A DNA stretch of 64,000 bases from contig CM051028.1 of the NCBI GenBank assembly GCA_027627225.1, positions 18,185,701 to 18,249,700 on the forward strand. The letters run 5' to 3'. Position 1 is the first letter of the stretch. Each line of letters starts with the position of its first letter. A program made the translations under genes and the position numbers. Below, piece after piece: positions 1 through 15,600 of this stretch. The notes beneath the pieces are model-generated. The model ran no database searches. It saw only the letters and a program-made list of their open reading frames with translations, and had not been told where the DNA came from. The DNA comes from Congeria kusceri (lineage: Eukaryota; Mollusca; Bivalvia; Myida; Dreissenidae).

Positions 1-122
1 TCCGTAATCAGCATACACAATGCGGAATATTATTCTGTCAGCTAGACCTAATCTAAAAAAATTAGCATATGAAATTACAATAATTTGTGAAGATCAAAAA
101 AATTAACATTGATATTTGCCTA

Positions 123-3100
123 AGATGCATGAGCAAGCATCTCAACAAACTATCGAAAGAAATAAACGCATGTAACTTAGTGCTTGAAATACAACCAGAT
201 TTCACACGTTTATAATTTAATAAAAAAAATAACATTTTATGCTTCAGAAGATGTTATATATTTAATCAAATAGAAAACGCCATTACGCATGTAAACAACA
301 CTGATTGTTTACAAATATGCGCTCGTTTAGTTGCAAATATATCACTCATATTGGTAAACCGCCTTGATATATTCAAATGCCCATAAAAACAGTCAAGTAA
401 GAACAAAAATTTTTCTATAATATATAGCAGTTATATAAATATAGGACAGAGAACGCACTGTACACGCTGAAAGTATGCATTTTAATTTGTAATTTTAATT
501 TCTACAAGCTGCAAACGAACAGTATGCACGACAAATCGAAATAGTGCTAAAAATAAGGCACATTCAACAATACAGTGTCAACTAGATGTGTCACAGACAC
601 GGACACGGATGCCCCCACGACATGTGCTTGGAAACAGACAAAGGACGTGTCTCCAGCACTAATTTTTGCCTCAACAATTTAATTTCAAAGATATTCGATA
701 GTAGAACAAATGACAGAGCCGTAATTCTGCCAAAATTGATCGCAGCCAAAATTCCTTCCTTTACGATCACCTAAACATTAATGTCCTTCAGCGTGACAGT
801 TTGATAGCCATCCGCCAAACATTTCAAGAGATGAGTCCACAAAATATCGGGAAGTATATATGCCATAATGGAAAAGTGTCAAAGGGCCATAATTCTGCCA
901 ACATTGGTCGCCGCGGAAATTACCTCATTAGTGATTACCTGCACATTAAAGCCGTTTAGCTGTGAAAATGCAAAATCGTTTAAGCAGTTAAAGAGTCGTC
1001 AGTCTCACACTAATCATACAGTAGAAAAGTAGCCAAGGGCCATAAGTATGCCGAAATTGGTCGCAATCGAAATTTATTCCTTTCAGATCACCTACACATG
1101 ACGGTTCTTTAGCTTTCAAAGTTTCAGCTAAATCAGCCCAGTACTTCAAAAGGAGTTTAGTCCACAATGTTTCAAGAAATACTATAGTTATAAAAATGAC
1201 AAATAGCCATAAACCTGCCAAAATTCGACGCAGCCTCAATGTCTTCTTTTACGATCACCTACACATTAAGTTTCTTCAGCTGTGAACGTGTGAATTAAAT
1301 TTACCCAGCGGTTGAAGAGGAATTGATAATTATATATTATTGTTGGAAAATATGACAGAGGACCATAATTCTACCTAAATTGGTCACAGCAAAAATTCCA
1401 TCCCTCACGATCACCCACACATTAAGGATCTTCAGCTGTGAAAGTTTTAGCGAAATCCGCCCAGCAGTAATAAGGTGAGCTATAAAGACACAATAACGGT
1501 ATCCTCTCTCCAGAGAATTTATGGTTAATTACTATCAATTAAGCTGTATAATTTGACAAAAGATGCCTATTCCTGCAACTCGCCATAATACTGAAAATAA
1601 GACAATCAGAGCACCCGAATGCTGGAAATGAAGCTAAATAAATGTGTTTGGGGAGAACAAATATAGAACGCTAAATAATGGATAGTTTTGTTAAATAATT
1701 GTGCTATTATCATTAATATATTTGTTAACATACATGTATGATTGTTAATTCGATTATTACTAAAACTTTTTCTTTATTTGATTTACCCCCAATTCTCGTT
1801 TGTTGAACTCTACTGTATTGGCACCATCCTGTGGTCACAGTTTGGTAACGCGTATCATCTGTGATAAATGGATAATCACTCAAGTTTTACTGACTGCATG
1901 TACCGCATTTTATATTGCACTCTTCTTAAATGCATTAAAAAACACACTTGCATATTTTTTTAATCTTTGTTGAACTGTAGGTGGACTAAAATATGTAATA
2001 AATTTAACGGTCATCAATTTTAACTGTAAATAATGACAACATGTAACATTGTTAGTTTAATCTTGCTAGCATCATAAATACATATAAACTTTACATGTTT
2101 TATAGCTTATTCTATTATTTATAACAACCATTACTACCGTTAAAGTAAATATATAGCTATTACAACTATAGGAACAATGTTAAAACTTTAGAGATGAATA
2201 TGGCATGTAATAATCCCCAGATGTGGATTAAAGCATCCCACTATGCCTTCGAAATGAGGCACAAGAAGGTAACGCAATACTTGAAATACAACTCGATGAA
2301 ATCCGTTTTAATATAATAAATGCATACAGATAACGCTATTGAAGACATTATAATATATTGAAACAAAACGTAAACGCCTTTTCGAATGAAAGCTACACTG
2401 ATCTTTTAGAAGAGCACTCTTATAATTACACAAATACATATTATTTAAATCATTTAAGAAAACCGCATTGAAACATGCAATTACATCTATCAAATAGGCA
2501 ATTGTGACTCAATTATAGATCATGCATATACTACCATATAGAGCATAGAACACACTTTAGACACCACACTGATGCATTATAATAAACAACTTTAATTTCG
2601 ACAGCCAGCAAGCCAACATAATCAGAACAAAACTTAGACACTTATCATTCACTTGAAACAAACCAAATGCATATACAAATTGTGTTTAAAAGATAGATAA
2701 ACGTGCCCTATATTTTACTACAATATTAAAAAGCAAAACACTATTTGAAAAAACCTATATGATGGTTACTTTTGAGAGGTAATTTTGCTAGCATTATAAA
2801 TTCATTGCAACATACATGTATGCTTGCTAATTATTACTAACAACCTTTCTGTATTCGACCTCCCCCAATTCTGATGTTTGGAACGCTGGAGTATTTGCAC
2901 CAAGTTTGCTGTCTCGTATCATTCGAGATAATTGGATCATCACTCAAATCTGATTGACTGCATTTATTAGGTTTTATATTGCACTCCTGTTAAATGTATT
3001 GCTTATAAAAAAAGGTCCATAATGTTTAAATATTTGTTTACCAGGAGGCAGACTAAAACGTATGATAAAGATCAAGGCCAACAGTTTTAACAATACATAA

Positions 3101-4822
3101 CAAATAATATAGTCAGAATAGTATTGATAGCATCAACATTACATAGTAACACACACGTTTTCATGCTTATTCGATTATTACTAATAACCATTACAGCCAT
3201 TAATTAGATTATATATTTATTGCAGCTGTAACAACAAAGATAAAGCTTTGACATATAAACTCAGGGAAAGTGTCACATATATAGCCCATACAGATTTCGA
3301 TTCCCATGTAATAATGGTATGTGAAAACTAACGATAATTCAGATTTCTTGCAGCTGATTTTAGTACAACTGATCCAGTCTCACGTTCCATTAATGTAGTT
3401 TGAGGGTCTGTTATACAACACATGGAAGAAGATTTTAGTCTGACGCAGTAAAATAAAAAGATAGCATAGAATGAAAATATTGACACCATTAAAGTAGAAA
3501 AATTCGCTTGTGGCTTAAACTGGTTCTTTAAATCTTTGATAATGCAAATACTAGTATATAGGGCATAGAACACATCGTAGAGACCACAATGACGTATTAT
3601 AAGAAGCAAATTTGAATACGACAGACAGCAAGCGAACACAATCAGTATTACACTTCGAAATAATGCTTGAAGTGTGGCCAACCCAATAGTAAAGTATCAA
3701 AATGTAAGGTATACTAATTAATTTTATTATTATGTACCAGCCTCATAACTGTGTAGACGAAACTCGTCGTAAGTTAAAAATAAGCTAATGATAGCAACTC
3801 AATGCTGGAAATGAGTGAAACCGAACAAAGCATTCAAGAAATTTGTTATAAAGATATTACATTGTTATCAGTAATAGGGATCATTCAACGAGAGATCAAA
3901 TAATGTATTATTAGCCATTTATTTGTAGTCAAACGCTGTGATGCCCAGCAACTCGCCAAATGGAATGTATTTGTGCAGAACAAATGTAGGACGCATTTCG
4001 TGAACGTATTACATATACAACAAACATGATCCTTCTTTTCCTTAAGTTATGCACTAATTTTAATTCACACCGGCTTTGTTAGAGTTATTTCTTGGGTGGG
4101 GATAATTCCAACAATGACACGTTTCATTCACTTAAAACAAACCGAATGCAGATACACATTTTTTCCAAAAATAAACGTGCGCTATTCTTTCAGACCATAT
4201 GTAAAAGCAAAACACTATTTAAAATATATGGGTGCCGAATAAGTAAGCAAATTAACTAATTTGTTTGGATATACTTCAATATGATATGGGTAAGTATGAA
4301 ATATATATAGACAGTACCTTAAATCAAAGTATATTGTCGTTTTTTATTGAAACAAACTTACATAACAGTCTTCATAGAAACTATTTAAATTAAAGGTGTA
4401 AGGATATTTTTCTAATAGATCAAAACGCATTTAATATATGCTTGGTAAGAAACTATGTATTCAGACAATAGGGATTTAATCCCCACAAAATACGGGAGGT
4501 GCTCTAATGCGTTATAATATATGGCCAATGCAATAACTGCATTTAGGACATGAAATACATTTACAAACCTGATATCCCTACACACGACATTCGCCATAAT
4601 TACGCATAAGCTGATAAAGATAGAAATCGAATCCATAGTATGAATCAAAAGCTTACAATTAAAAACATGATGGAGAGAAATCAGATAAAATAAGACAATC
4701 GAATAATTTGCATACATAATGCGGAATATTATTCTGTCCGTTAGCCGTTTACCACAAATATTAGCATATGGAATTACAATTATTTGTGAAAATAAATAAA
4801 ATAGCATTTGTTTTTTTGCCCC
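123..4822. repeat. Array unit 1 (longest, ~4.7 kb)
   Basis: Runs between successive copies of the ATGCATG(A/C)GCAAGCATCTCAACA landmark. It holds an extra block at about 2200-2700 that resembles 3330-3740 (both contain 'gcatagaacacac...cagcaagc'), which explains its greater length. It lacks the GTACGTACG end block seen in the other units. Confidence 0.75.
583..1480 (+). mobile_element. Core-repeat (pearl-like) element, copy 1
   Basis: Begins with ATGTGTCACAGACACGGA and a CCCCCAC tract, then carries about five tandem copies of a ~165-bp core anchored on CCATAATTCTGCCAAAATTGG (near 719, 888, 1041, 1207, 1362). Each core includes CACATTAAGG and CAGCTGTGAAAGTTTGA. The 3' end block present in later copies is absent. 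Bivalve pearl-type elements have this tandem-core layout; the assignment is by architecture. Confidence 0.65.
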
Positions 4823-7800
4823 ACATGCATGCGCAAGCATCTCAACATAATTCAAAAATAAAATAAACGCATGCAACTTAATGCTTGCAATACAACCCGA
4901 TTTGATGCGTTATAATTTAATAAAGAATACCTTCATGCTTCAGAAGATATCATATATTTAATCAAATAGAAAACGTCATTACGCATGTAAAAAAACACTG
5001 ACTGTTTAGAATATGCGCTCTTTTAGTTACAAACAGATCACTCATATTGGTAAACCGCCTTGAAATATGCAATTGCCTATAAAACAGCCAAGTGACACCT
5101 AAACTTGCTCAATAACATATAGAACAAGAAAAGATGTAGGTCATATAACGCACTGTAGACAATAAATTATGCATTTCAATTTTTTATTTTAATTTCTACA
5201 AATGTAAGCTGAACACTCAGCACGACAAATTGACATATATCTGAAAATAGTTTGAACGCCATCCGCCAAGCATTTCAAAAGAGGCTGGGTCCACAAAATA
5301 GCGGGCAGGATATATTCTATGGTGGAAAAGTGGAAAAGGGCCATAATTCTGCCAACATTAGTCGCTGCCGAAATGCCTTCATGTATGATCACCTACACAT
5401 TAAGGCCCTTTAGTTGTCAAAATGTAAACGAAATTTATCAAACTGTTAACGATAAGTTGAGTCCTCAGTCTATATTCTATTGTAGAAAAATGGCCAAAGG
5501 CCATAAATCTGCTAAAATTGGTCGTAGCCAAAATTCATTCCTTTTAGATCATCTACACATAATGGTTTCTCAGCTTTAAACATTGAAGCAAAATCAGCCT
5601 AGCACTTCAAAAAGTGTTGAGTCCAAAAAATTCCAAGAAGTACAATAGTAGTAAAAATTAAAAATAGCAATAAATCTGCCAAAATTGGACGCAGCCTAAA
5701 TTTTGTCTTTTACGATCCCCAACACATTAAGGTTCTCCAGCTGTGAACGTTCCAGTTAAATCCGCCCAGCACTGTAAGAGGAGTTCATATTTTGTATATT
5801 CTATTGTGGAAATAATGACAAAGGGCCATAATTCTACCAAATGTAGTCTCAGCAAAAATTCCATCTCTCACGATCACCCACACATTGAGGTTCTTAAGCT
5901 GTGAAAGTTTGAGCGAAATCCGCCCAACAGTAAAAGAGGCGTTGAATCCATATAATTTCAGGACGTGCGTGCGTACGTACGTACGACCCGACGGACCGCT
6001 GAGAACAATGCCTAATGCCTCCCAATGTGTGGGGGCAGAAAATGAAAGGTAGAAGCAAGAAACGAACACAGTAGGCAATACATTTCGACATAATGCTGGA
6101 AATTTGACACTACCAATAATGCAGTATCAAAAAGAGAGGTAGAAGCTATATATAGCAGTGACAGAAATAGAAAAAAAAACGCACTTAATAAGGTGAGCTA
6201 TAAAGACACGATAATGGTATCCTTACCCCGGAGAATGTATGGTCAATTGCTATCAATAAAACTGTATGAGTTGTCAAAACATGCCTACTTTTGCAACTTG
6301 CATAATACTGTAAATAAGACAATGAGAGCACCCGAATGCTCGAAATAAAGCCAAATCAATGTGTTTGGGGAGAACAAATATAGAACGCAAAATAATGGAA
6401 AGATTTGTTTAAATAATATTGCTAGCATAATAAATATATTTAACAATACATGTATGATTGTTAATTCGATTATTACTAACACTCTTTCTTTTTTTGACTC
6501 TCCCCAATTCTCGGGTGTTGAACTCTAGTGTATTGGCACCATCCTGTTGTCACAGTTTGGAGAATCGAATCATAAATGGATGATCACTCAAATTTGACTG
6601 ACTGTATTTATGGCATTTTATATTGCACTCCTCTCTAATGCGTTGATAAAAAGCACTTGCATAATGTTTAAATATTGTTAACCTGTAGTTGGACTAAAAT
6701 ATGTAATGATGATAAAGGTCAATAATTTTAACAATCAATAATAACTAATTTTGTCAAAATAGTATTGATAGCATCAACATTTCATAGTAACACACACACG
6801 TCTTCATGCTTATTCGATTATTACTAATAACCATTACAGCCATTAATGAAAATATATATTTATTGCAGCTATAACAACACTGATAAAGCTTTCATGTATA
6901 AACCCAGGGAAAGTGTCACATTTTTAGCCCATACAGATTTCGATTCACATGTAATAATGGTATATCAAAACTAACGACAATATCAGATTTCCTGCATCTG
7001 TTTTTGTACAACTGATCCAATCTCATGTTCCATTAATGTTGTTTGAGAGTCTGTTAAAAAACATACGTAAGAAGGTTTTAGTCTGTCGCAGTAAAATAAT
7101 AAGATACCATAGAATAAAATTATTGACACCATTAAAGTAGAAAAATTTGATGCCGTCAGCTTACGGTTACTCGCAATTACCCTCAAAAAGGAATTAAATT
7201 AATTTGTTAATATCACAAATTAACATCGAATTAGCACCCAGGTGCGTGTCAAAGTAGTTACGTAATACTTGAACTATCAGTACCACACTTCGAAATAATG
7301 CTTGAAGTGTGGCCAACCCAATAGTATAGTATCAAAATGTAAGGTATACTAATTAATTTTATTATTATGTACGAGCCTCATAACTGTGTAGACGAAACTC
7401 GTTGTAAATTAAAAATAAGCTAATGATAGCAACTCAATGCTGGAAATGACTGAAACGGAACAAAGCATTTAAGAAAGGATATAAAGACAATATATTGTTA
7501 TCAGTAATAGGGATCATTAAACGAGAGCTCAAGTAATGTATTATTAGCTATTCAATTGTAGTCAACATCTGTGAGGCCCGGCAACTCGCCAAATGAAATG
7601 TATTTGTGGAGAACAACTGTAGGATGTATACGCATTTCGCGAACGTATTACATATACAACAAACATGATCCTTCTTTTCCTTAAGTTATGCACTAATTTA
7701 AATTCACACCGTGCATAGTTATTTCTTGGGTGGGGATAATTCCAACAATGACACTTATAATTCACTTGAAACAAACCAAATGCATATACACATTTTTTCC

Positions 7801-8449
7801 AAAAATAAACGTCCTTTTTCAGACCATATTTAAAAGCAAAACACTATTTAAAATATATGGGTGCCGAATAAGTAAGCAAATTAATTACATTTGTTGGATT
7901 AATCTTCAATATGATATGGTAAAATATGGAATATATAGAGATAGTACCTTAAATCAAAGTATAGTGTCCTTTTTTATTGAAACAAACATACATAACAGTC
8001 TTCATAACATCTATTTAAAATAAAGGTGTAAGGATATTTTTATAATAGATCAAAGCGCTTTTAATATATGCTTGGTAAGTTACTATGTATTCAGACAATG
8101 GGGATTAATCCCCGCTATCCAATTGCGTTATAATATATGGCCAATGCAATAACCGCATTTAGGACATGAAATACATTTACAAACCTGTGCAATTGCCATG
8201 ATATCCCTACACACGACATTCGCCATAAGTATGCATAAGCTGATAAAGGTAGAAATCGAATCCATAGTATGCATACAAAGCTTACAATTAAAAACATGAT
8301 GGAGAGAAATCAGAGAAAATAAGACAATCGAATAATCAGCTTACATAATGCGGAATATTATTCTGTCCGTTAGCCGTTTACCACAAATATTAGCATATGG
8401 AATTAAAATTATTTGTGACAATAAATAAAATAACATTTGTATTTGCTCC
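4823..8449. repeat. Array unit 2 (~3.6 kb)
   Basis: Same landmark order as its neighbours. The start of the embedded core-repeat element (the CAGACACGGATGCCCCC block) is missing near 5230, but its GTACGTACG end block is present near 5970. Confidence 0.75.
5230..6070 (+). mobile_element. Core-repeat (pearl-like) element, copy 2, 5' truncated
   Basis: Contains tandem ~165-bp cores (CCATAATTCTGCCAACATTAG near 5340 and relatives near 5500, 5670, 5830). It ends with GTGCGTGCGTACGTACGTAC near 5966, a GACGGACCG block and CCTCCCAATGTGTGGGGGCA. The CAGACACGG start is missing. Confidence 0.65.
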
Positions 8450-11400
8450 ACATGCATGCGCAAGCATCTCAACATCCTTCCAAAAGAAATAAACGCATGC
8501 AACTTAATGCCCGAAATGCAACCAGATTTAATACCTTTATAATTTAATAAAGAATACCTTTATGCTTCAGAAAATATCATATATTTAAAAAATAGAAAAC
8601 GTGATTACGCATATAAAAAGCACTGACTGTTGACAAATATGCGCTCTTTTAATTACAAATATAACACTCATATTTGTAAACCGCCTTGAAATATGCAATT
8701 GCCAATATAAAACAGGCAAGTGAGACCTAAACTTGCTTAATAACATATCGAACAAGAACAGATGTAGGTCATCGAAAGCACTGTAGACCCTAAATTATGC
8801 ATTTCAATTTTTAATTTGTATTTCTACAAGCTGTAAGCGAACACTCAGCACGCTAATCGACATATTTCTGAAAATATGGTAAACTCAACAGTACATTATC
8901 AACTAGATGTGTCACAGACACGGATGCCCCCACCGCATATGTTAGGAAACAGACAAAGGACTTGTCGCCAACACTAATTCTTGCCTCAACAAATATTTTT
9001 TTATTTAATTATTTTATAGTAGAAAAATGACAAAGGGTAATACTTCTACAGAAATTGGTCGCAGCTCAAATTTCTTCCTTTGCGATTGCCTAGACATTAA
9101 TGTCCTTCAGCTTTGACAGTTTGAACGCCATCCGTCAAGCATTTCAAGAGAGGCTGAGTCCACAAAATATCGATAAGTATATATTCTATGGTGGAAAAGT
9201 GGAAAAGGGCCATAATTCTGCCAACATTAGTCGCTGCCGAAATGCCTTAATGTATGATCACCTACACATTAAGGCCGTTTTGTTGTAAAAGTTTGAACAA
9301 AGTTTATAAAACTGTTAAAGAGAAGTTGAGTCTTCATGTCTATATTCTATAGTAGAAAAATGGCCAAAGGTCATACATCTGCCAAAAATCATTCCTTTTA
9401 GATCATCTACACATACTGGTTCCTCAGCTTTAAACATTGAAGCAAAATCAGCGTTGCACTTCAAAAAGTGTTGAGTCCAAAAAATTTCAAGAAGTACTAT
9501 AGTAGTAATAATGAAAAATAGCAATAAATCTGCCAAAATTGGACGCAGCCTAAATTCCGTCTTTTGCGATCACCTACACATTAAGGTTCTCCAGCTGTGA
9601 ACGTTTCAGTTAAATCCGCCCAGCACTGTAAGAGGAGTTCATATTTTGTATATTTCTATAGTGGAAATAATGACAAAGGGCCATAATTCTACATAATGTA
9701 GTCTCAGCAAAAATTCCATCTCTCACGATCACCCACACACTAAGGTTCTTAAGCTGTGAAAGTTTGAGCGAAATCCGCCCAGCAGTAAAAGAGTTGAATC
9801 CATATAATTTCAGGACGTGCGTACGTACGTTCGTACGACCCGACGGACCGCTAAGAACAATGCCTAATGCCTCCCAATGTGTGTGGACAAAAACAGAAAG
9901 GTAGAAGCAAGAAACGAACACAGTAGGCACTACATTTCGACATAATGCTGGAAATGTGACACTGCCAATAATGCAGTATCAAAAAGTGAGGTAGAAGCTA
10001 TATATAGCAGTGACAGAAATCGAAAAAAACGCACTTAATAAGGTGAGCTATAAAGACACGATAATGGTATCCTTACCCCGGAGAATTTATGGCTAATTGA
10101 TATCAATAAGACTGTATCAGTTGTCAAAAAATGCCTAGTTCTGCAACCCGCCATAATACTGTAAATAAGACAATGAGAGCACCCGAATGCCGGAAATAAA
10201 GCCAGATCAATATGTTCGGGGAGAACAAATATAGAACGGTAAATAATGGAAAGTTTTGTTTAAATAATATTGCTAGCATCATGAATATATTTAACAACAC
10301 ATGTATTATTGGTAATTCGATTATTACTAACACTCTTTCTTTATTTGACTCTCCCCGATTCTAGGGTGTTCAACTCTAGTGTATTGGCACCATCCTGTTG
10401 TCACAGTTTGGAGAATCGAATCATCTGAGATCAATGGATAATCACTCAAATTTGACTGACTGTATTTATGGCATTTTATATTGCACTCCTCTCAAATGCG
10501 TTGATAAAACACACTTGCATAATATTTAAATCTTTGTTAACCTGTAGTTGGACTAAAATATGTAATGATGATAAAGGTCAATAATTTTAACAATCAATAA
10601 TAACTAATTTTGTCACAATTGTATTGATAGTATCAACATTACATAGTAACACACACGTTTTCATGCTTATTCGATTATTACTAATAACCATTACAGCCAT
10701 TAATGACAATATATATTTATTGCAGTTATAACAACACTGATAAAGCTTTAATGTATTCACCCAGGGAAAGTGTCACATTTTTAGCCCATACAGATTTCGA
10801 TTCACATGTAATAATGGTATATCAAAACTAACGATAATTCAGACTTTCAGCAGCTGTTTTAGTACAACTGATCCAATCTCATGTTCCATTAATGTGGTTT
10901 GAGAGTCTGTTGTACAACATATGGAAGAAGGTTTTAGTCTGGCGCAGTAAAATAATAAGATACCATAGAATAAAAATATTGACACCATTAAAGTAGAAAA
11001 ATTTGATGCCGTCAGCTTACGGTTACCCTCAAAAAGGAATTAAAATAATTTGTTAATATCACTAATTAACATCTAATTTGCTCCCAGGTGCGTATCAAAG
11101 CATATCGCTATGCTATCGAAAAGAGGCACAAGCTAGTTACGTAATACTTGAAATACAATACGACTGATTACGATTTTAATATAATAAATGCATAGAGTTT
11201 ACGCTATTGAAGATAACAAAACGTAAACGACCTTACGCATGAAAACTACACTGACTCTTTAGAGGAGCCCTCTTATAATTATAGCCAAGAAAATCGCATT
11301 GAGTCAAACAATTATACCTTTCAAAGAGGCAATTGTATAGGCAATTCTGGCTTAAACTGGTTCTTTAAATCTTTGATAATGCAAATACTAGTATATAGGA

Positions 11401-12666
11401 CATAGAACACACCGTAGACACCACAATGACGTATTATAAGAAGCAATTTTGATTGCGACAGACAGCAAGCGAACACAATCAGTACTACACTTCGAAATAA
11501 TGCTTGAAGTGTGGCCAACCCAACAGTATAGTATCAAAATGTAAGGTATACTAATTAATTGTATTATTATGTACGAGCCTCATAACTGTGTAGACGAAAC
11601 TCGTTGTAAATTAAAAATAAGCTAATGATAGCAACTCAATGGTCGAAATGTCTGAAACCGAACAAAGTATTTAAGAAATTTGTTAGAAAGACAATATATT
11701 GTTATAATTAATATGGATCATTAAACGAGAGATCAAATAATGTAGTATTAGCTATTTATTTATAGTCAAACGCTGTGAGGCCCGGCAACTCGCCAAATGG
11801 AATGTATTTGTAGAGAACAAATGTAGTATGTATACGCATTTCGGGAACGTATTACATATACAACAAACATGATCCTTCTTTTCCTTAAATTATGCACTAA
11901 TTTAAATTCACACCGTGCTTTGTTAGAGTTATTTCTTGGGTGGGGATAATTCCAACAATGACACTTATCTTTCACTTAAAATAAACCGAATGCATATACA
12001 CATTTTTTCCAAAAATAAACGTGCGCTATTCTTTCAGACCATATGTAAAAGCAAAACACTATTTAAAATATGTGGGTGCCGAATAAGTAAGCAAATTAAC
12101 TACATTTGTTTGGATATACTTCAATATGATATGGGTAAGTATTAAATATATAGAGATAGTACTTTAAATCAAAGTACATTGTCCTTTTTTATTGAAACAA
12201 ACATACATAACATTCTTCATAGAAACTACTTAAATTAAAGGTGTAAGGATATTTTTTATAATAGATCAAAACGCATTTAATATATGCCTGGTAAGATACT
12301 ATGTATTCAGACAATAGGGATTTAATCCCCGCTATCCAGATGCGTTATAATATATGGCCAATGCAATAACTGCATTTAGGACATGAAATACATTTACAAA
12401 CCTGTGCAATTGCTAAGATATTCCTACACACGACATTCGCCATAAGTACGCATAAGCTGATAAAGATAGAAATCGAATCCATAGTATGAATAAAAAGCTT
12501 ACAATTAAAAACATGATGGAGAGAAATCAGTGAGAATAAGACTATCGAATAATCAGCATACATAATGCGGAATATGATTCTGTCCGTTAGCCGTTTACCA
12601 CAAATATTAGCGTATGGAATTAAAATTATTTGTGAAAATAAATAAAATAACATTTGTATTTGCCCC
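8450..12666. repeat. Array unit 3 (~4.2 kb)
   Basis: The most complete unit. It contains the CAGACACGGATGCCCCC start (about 8917), the ~165-bp repeats, the GTACGTACG end block (about 9825) and all later landmarks. Confidence 0.75.
8905..9930 (+). mobile_element. Core-repeat (pearl-like) element, copy 3
   Basis: Complete form: ATGTGTCACAGACACGGATG start near 8905, tandem ~165-bp cores, then a GTACGTACGTTCGTACG block near 9822 and CCTCCCAATGTGTG near 9870. The start (GATGCCCCCAC) and the end (reverse complement TGCCCCCACA in copy 2) are similar, suggesting short inverted termini. Confidence 0.7.
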
Positions 12667-15600
12667 ACATGCATGCACAAGCATCTCAACATACATTCAA
12701 AAGAAATAAACGCATGTAACTTAATGCTTGAAATGCAACCAGATTTAATACCTTTATAATTTAATAAAGAATAAATTTATGCTTCAGAAGATATCATTTA
12801 TTTAATCAAATAGAAAACGCCATTACGCATGTAAAAAGCAATGACTGTTTACAAATATGCGCTCTGTTAGTTACAAATATATCACTCATATTGGTAAACC
12901 GCCTTGAAATATGCAATTGCCAATATAAAACAGGCAAGTGAGACCTAAACTTGCTCAATAACATATAGAACTTGAAAATATGTAGGTCATAGAACGCACT
13001 GTAGACCCTAAATTATGCATTTCAAATTATAATTTCTACAAGCTGTAAGCGAACACTCAGCACGACAAATCGACATATTTCTGAAAATATGGTACACTGA
13101 ACAGTACAGTGTCAACGAGATGTGTCACAGACACGGATGCCCCCACCACACATGTTTGGAAACAGACACAGGACTTGTCGCCAATACTAATTCTTGCCTC
13201 AACAAATAACTTTTTAAAATTAGGTTATAGTAGAAAAATGACAAAGGGTAATAATTCTGCCTAAATTGGTCGCAGCCGAAATTTCTTCTTTTGCGATCGC
13301 CTAGACACTAATGACCTTCAGCTTTCACAGTTTGAACGCCATCCGCAAAGCATTTCAAGAGGGGTTGAGCCACAAAATATCGGGAATTACATATTATATG
13401 GTGGAAAAGTGGAAAAGGGCCATAATTCTGCCAAAATTAGTCGCTGCCAAATTGCCTTCATATATGATCACCTACACATTAAGTCTCTTTAGCTGTAAAA
13501 GTTTGAACGAAATTTATGAAACTGTTAAATAGAAGTTGAGTCCTCCGTCTATATTCTATAGTAGAAAAATGGCGTTGTGCCATAAATATTCCAAAATTGG
13601 TCGAAGCCAAAATTCATTCCTTTCAGATCATCTACACATAATGGTTCCTCAGCTTTAAACATTTTTAAGCAAAATCAGCCTAACAGTTCAAAAAGTGTTG
13701 AGTCCAAAATATTTCTAGAATTACTATAGTAGTAAACATGAAAAATAGCAATAAATCTGCAAAATTGGAAGCAGCCTAAATTTCGTCTTTAACGATCACC
13801 TACACATTAAGGTTCGCCAGCTGTGAACGTTTCTTTTTAAACGCCCAGCACTGTAAGAGGAGTTAATATTTTGTATATTCTATAGTGGAAAAAATGACAA
13901 AGGGCCATAATTCTACCAAATGTAGTCTCAGCAAAAATTCCATCTCTCACGATCACTCACACATTAAGGTTCTTTAGCTGTGAAAGTTTGAGCGAAATCC
14001 GCCCAGCAGTAAAAGAGGTGTTCCATCCATACAATTTGAGGACGTGCGTACGTACGTGCGTAGACCCGACGGACCGCTAAGAGCAATGCCTAATGCCTCC
14101 CAATGTGTGGGGACATAAAAAGAAAGGTAGAAGCAACAAACGAACACAGTAGGCACTACATTTCGACATAAAATGCTGGAAATGTGACACTACCAACAAT
14201 GCAGTATCAAAAAGAGAGGTAGAAGCTAAATATAGCACTGATAGAAATCGAAAAACGCACTTAATAAGGTGGGCTATAAAGACACCATAATGGTATCCTT
14301 ACTGCGGAAAATTTATGGTTAATTGCTATCGATTAAACTGTATGAGTTGTCAAAACATGCCTAGTTCTGCAACTCGCCATAATACTGTAAATAAGACAAA
14401 GAGAGCACCCGAATGCTGGAAATAAAGCCAAATCAATGTGTTTGGGGAGAAAAAACACACTTGCATAATGTTTAAATCTGTGTTAACCTGTAATTGGACT
14501 AAAATATATAATGATGATAAAGGTCAATAAATTTAACAATCAATAATAACTAATTTTGTCAGAATAGTATTGATAGCATGAACATTACATAGTAACACAC
14601 ACGTTTTCATGCTTATTCGATTATTACTAATAACCATTACTGCCATTAATGAAAAAATATATTTATTGCAGCTATAAATACAATGATAAAGCTTTTATAT
14701 ATAAACCCAGGGAAAGTGTCACATTTATAACCCATACAGATTTCGATTCCCATGTAATAATGGTATATCAAAACTAACGATTATTCAGATTTCCAGCAGC
14801 TGTTTAAGTACACTGGTCCAATCTCATGTTCCATTAATGTTGTTTGAGAGTCTGTTCTACAACATATGGACGAAGAAGGTTTTAGTCTGGCGCAGTAAAA
14901 TAATAACATACCATGGACGAAATTGCATATGGAAAATGTAAATTGTTCGTTTGTATTTAAATAAAAATACATAAAAGTCTACATAGAAAATCTTGAATTA
15001 AAGGTGTTGGGGTATGTTTCTAATAGATCAAAAAGTATATATGTATGTTTTATTAGATAGTATGTATTCAGATAGTAGTGATTCAATCCCCACAAAATGC
15101 AATGCAGCAATTCCAGCACATAACTTCGATATAATGCTGGCAACATGGCACACCAAACAATATAATTTCAAAACTGGAGGTATCCTACTGCGTTTTAATA
15201 TATTGCCAATGCAATAATTGTATTTATGACCTATAAAACATGTATAAATATGCGGAGTAGACAAAATATCTCTACACACGGAACTCGCCATAAGTATTCA
15301 AAAGCAAATAAGATCGAATCGTAACGACAATATGAATAAAAAGCTTAGAATAAAAACAACACGCAAGAGAGACACAAGAGAAAATAAAGTAATTGATTAA
15401 CTCAGCATACATAAGACGGATGATTATTCTGTCAACTAATCGTTATCCTTAATTATTAGCATATACAATTAAAAATATTTGTTTACCTTACAAAATAACA
15501 TTCGTATTTGTCTCACATGCATGCGCAAGCATCTCAACATACTTCCAAAAGAAATAAGCGAATGTAACTTTATGCTTGAAATACAAATAGATTTGATACG

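Noticed and set aside
4412..12692. Minus-strand ORFs of up to 154 codons (4,412-4,876; 8,115-8,297; 12,345-12,692) with shared text such as SISIFISLCV
   Set aside because: They are the same segment of successive array units, broken at different points, with no domain, splice or start context. Repeat translations, not genes.
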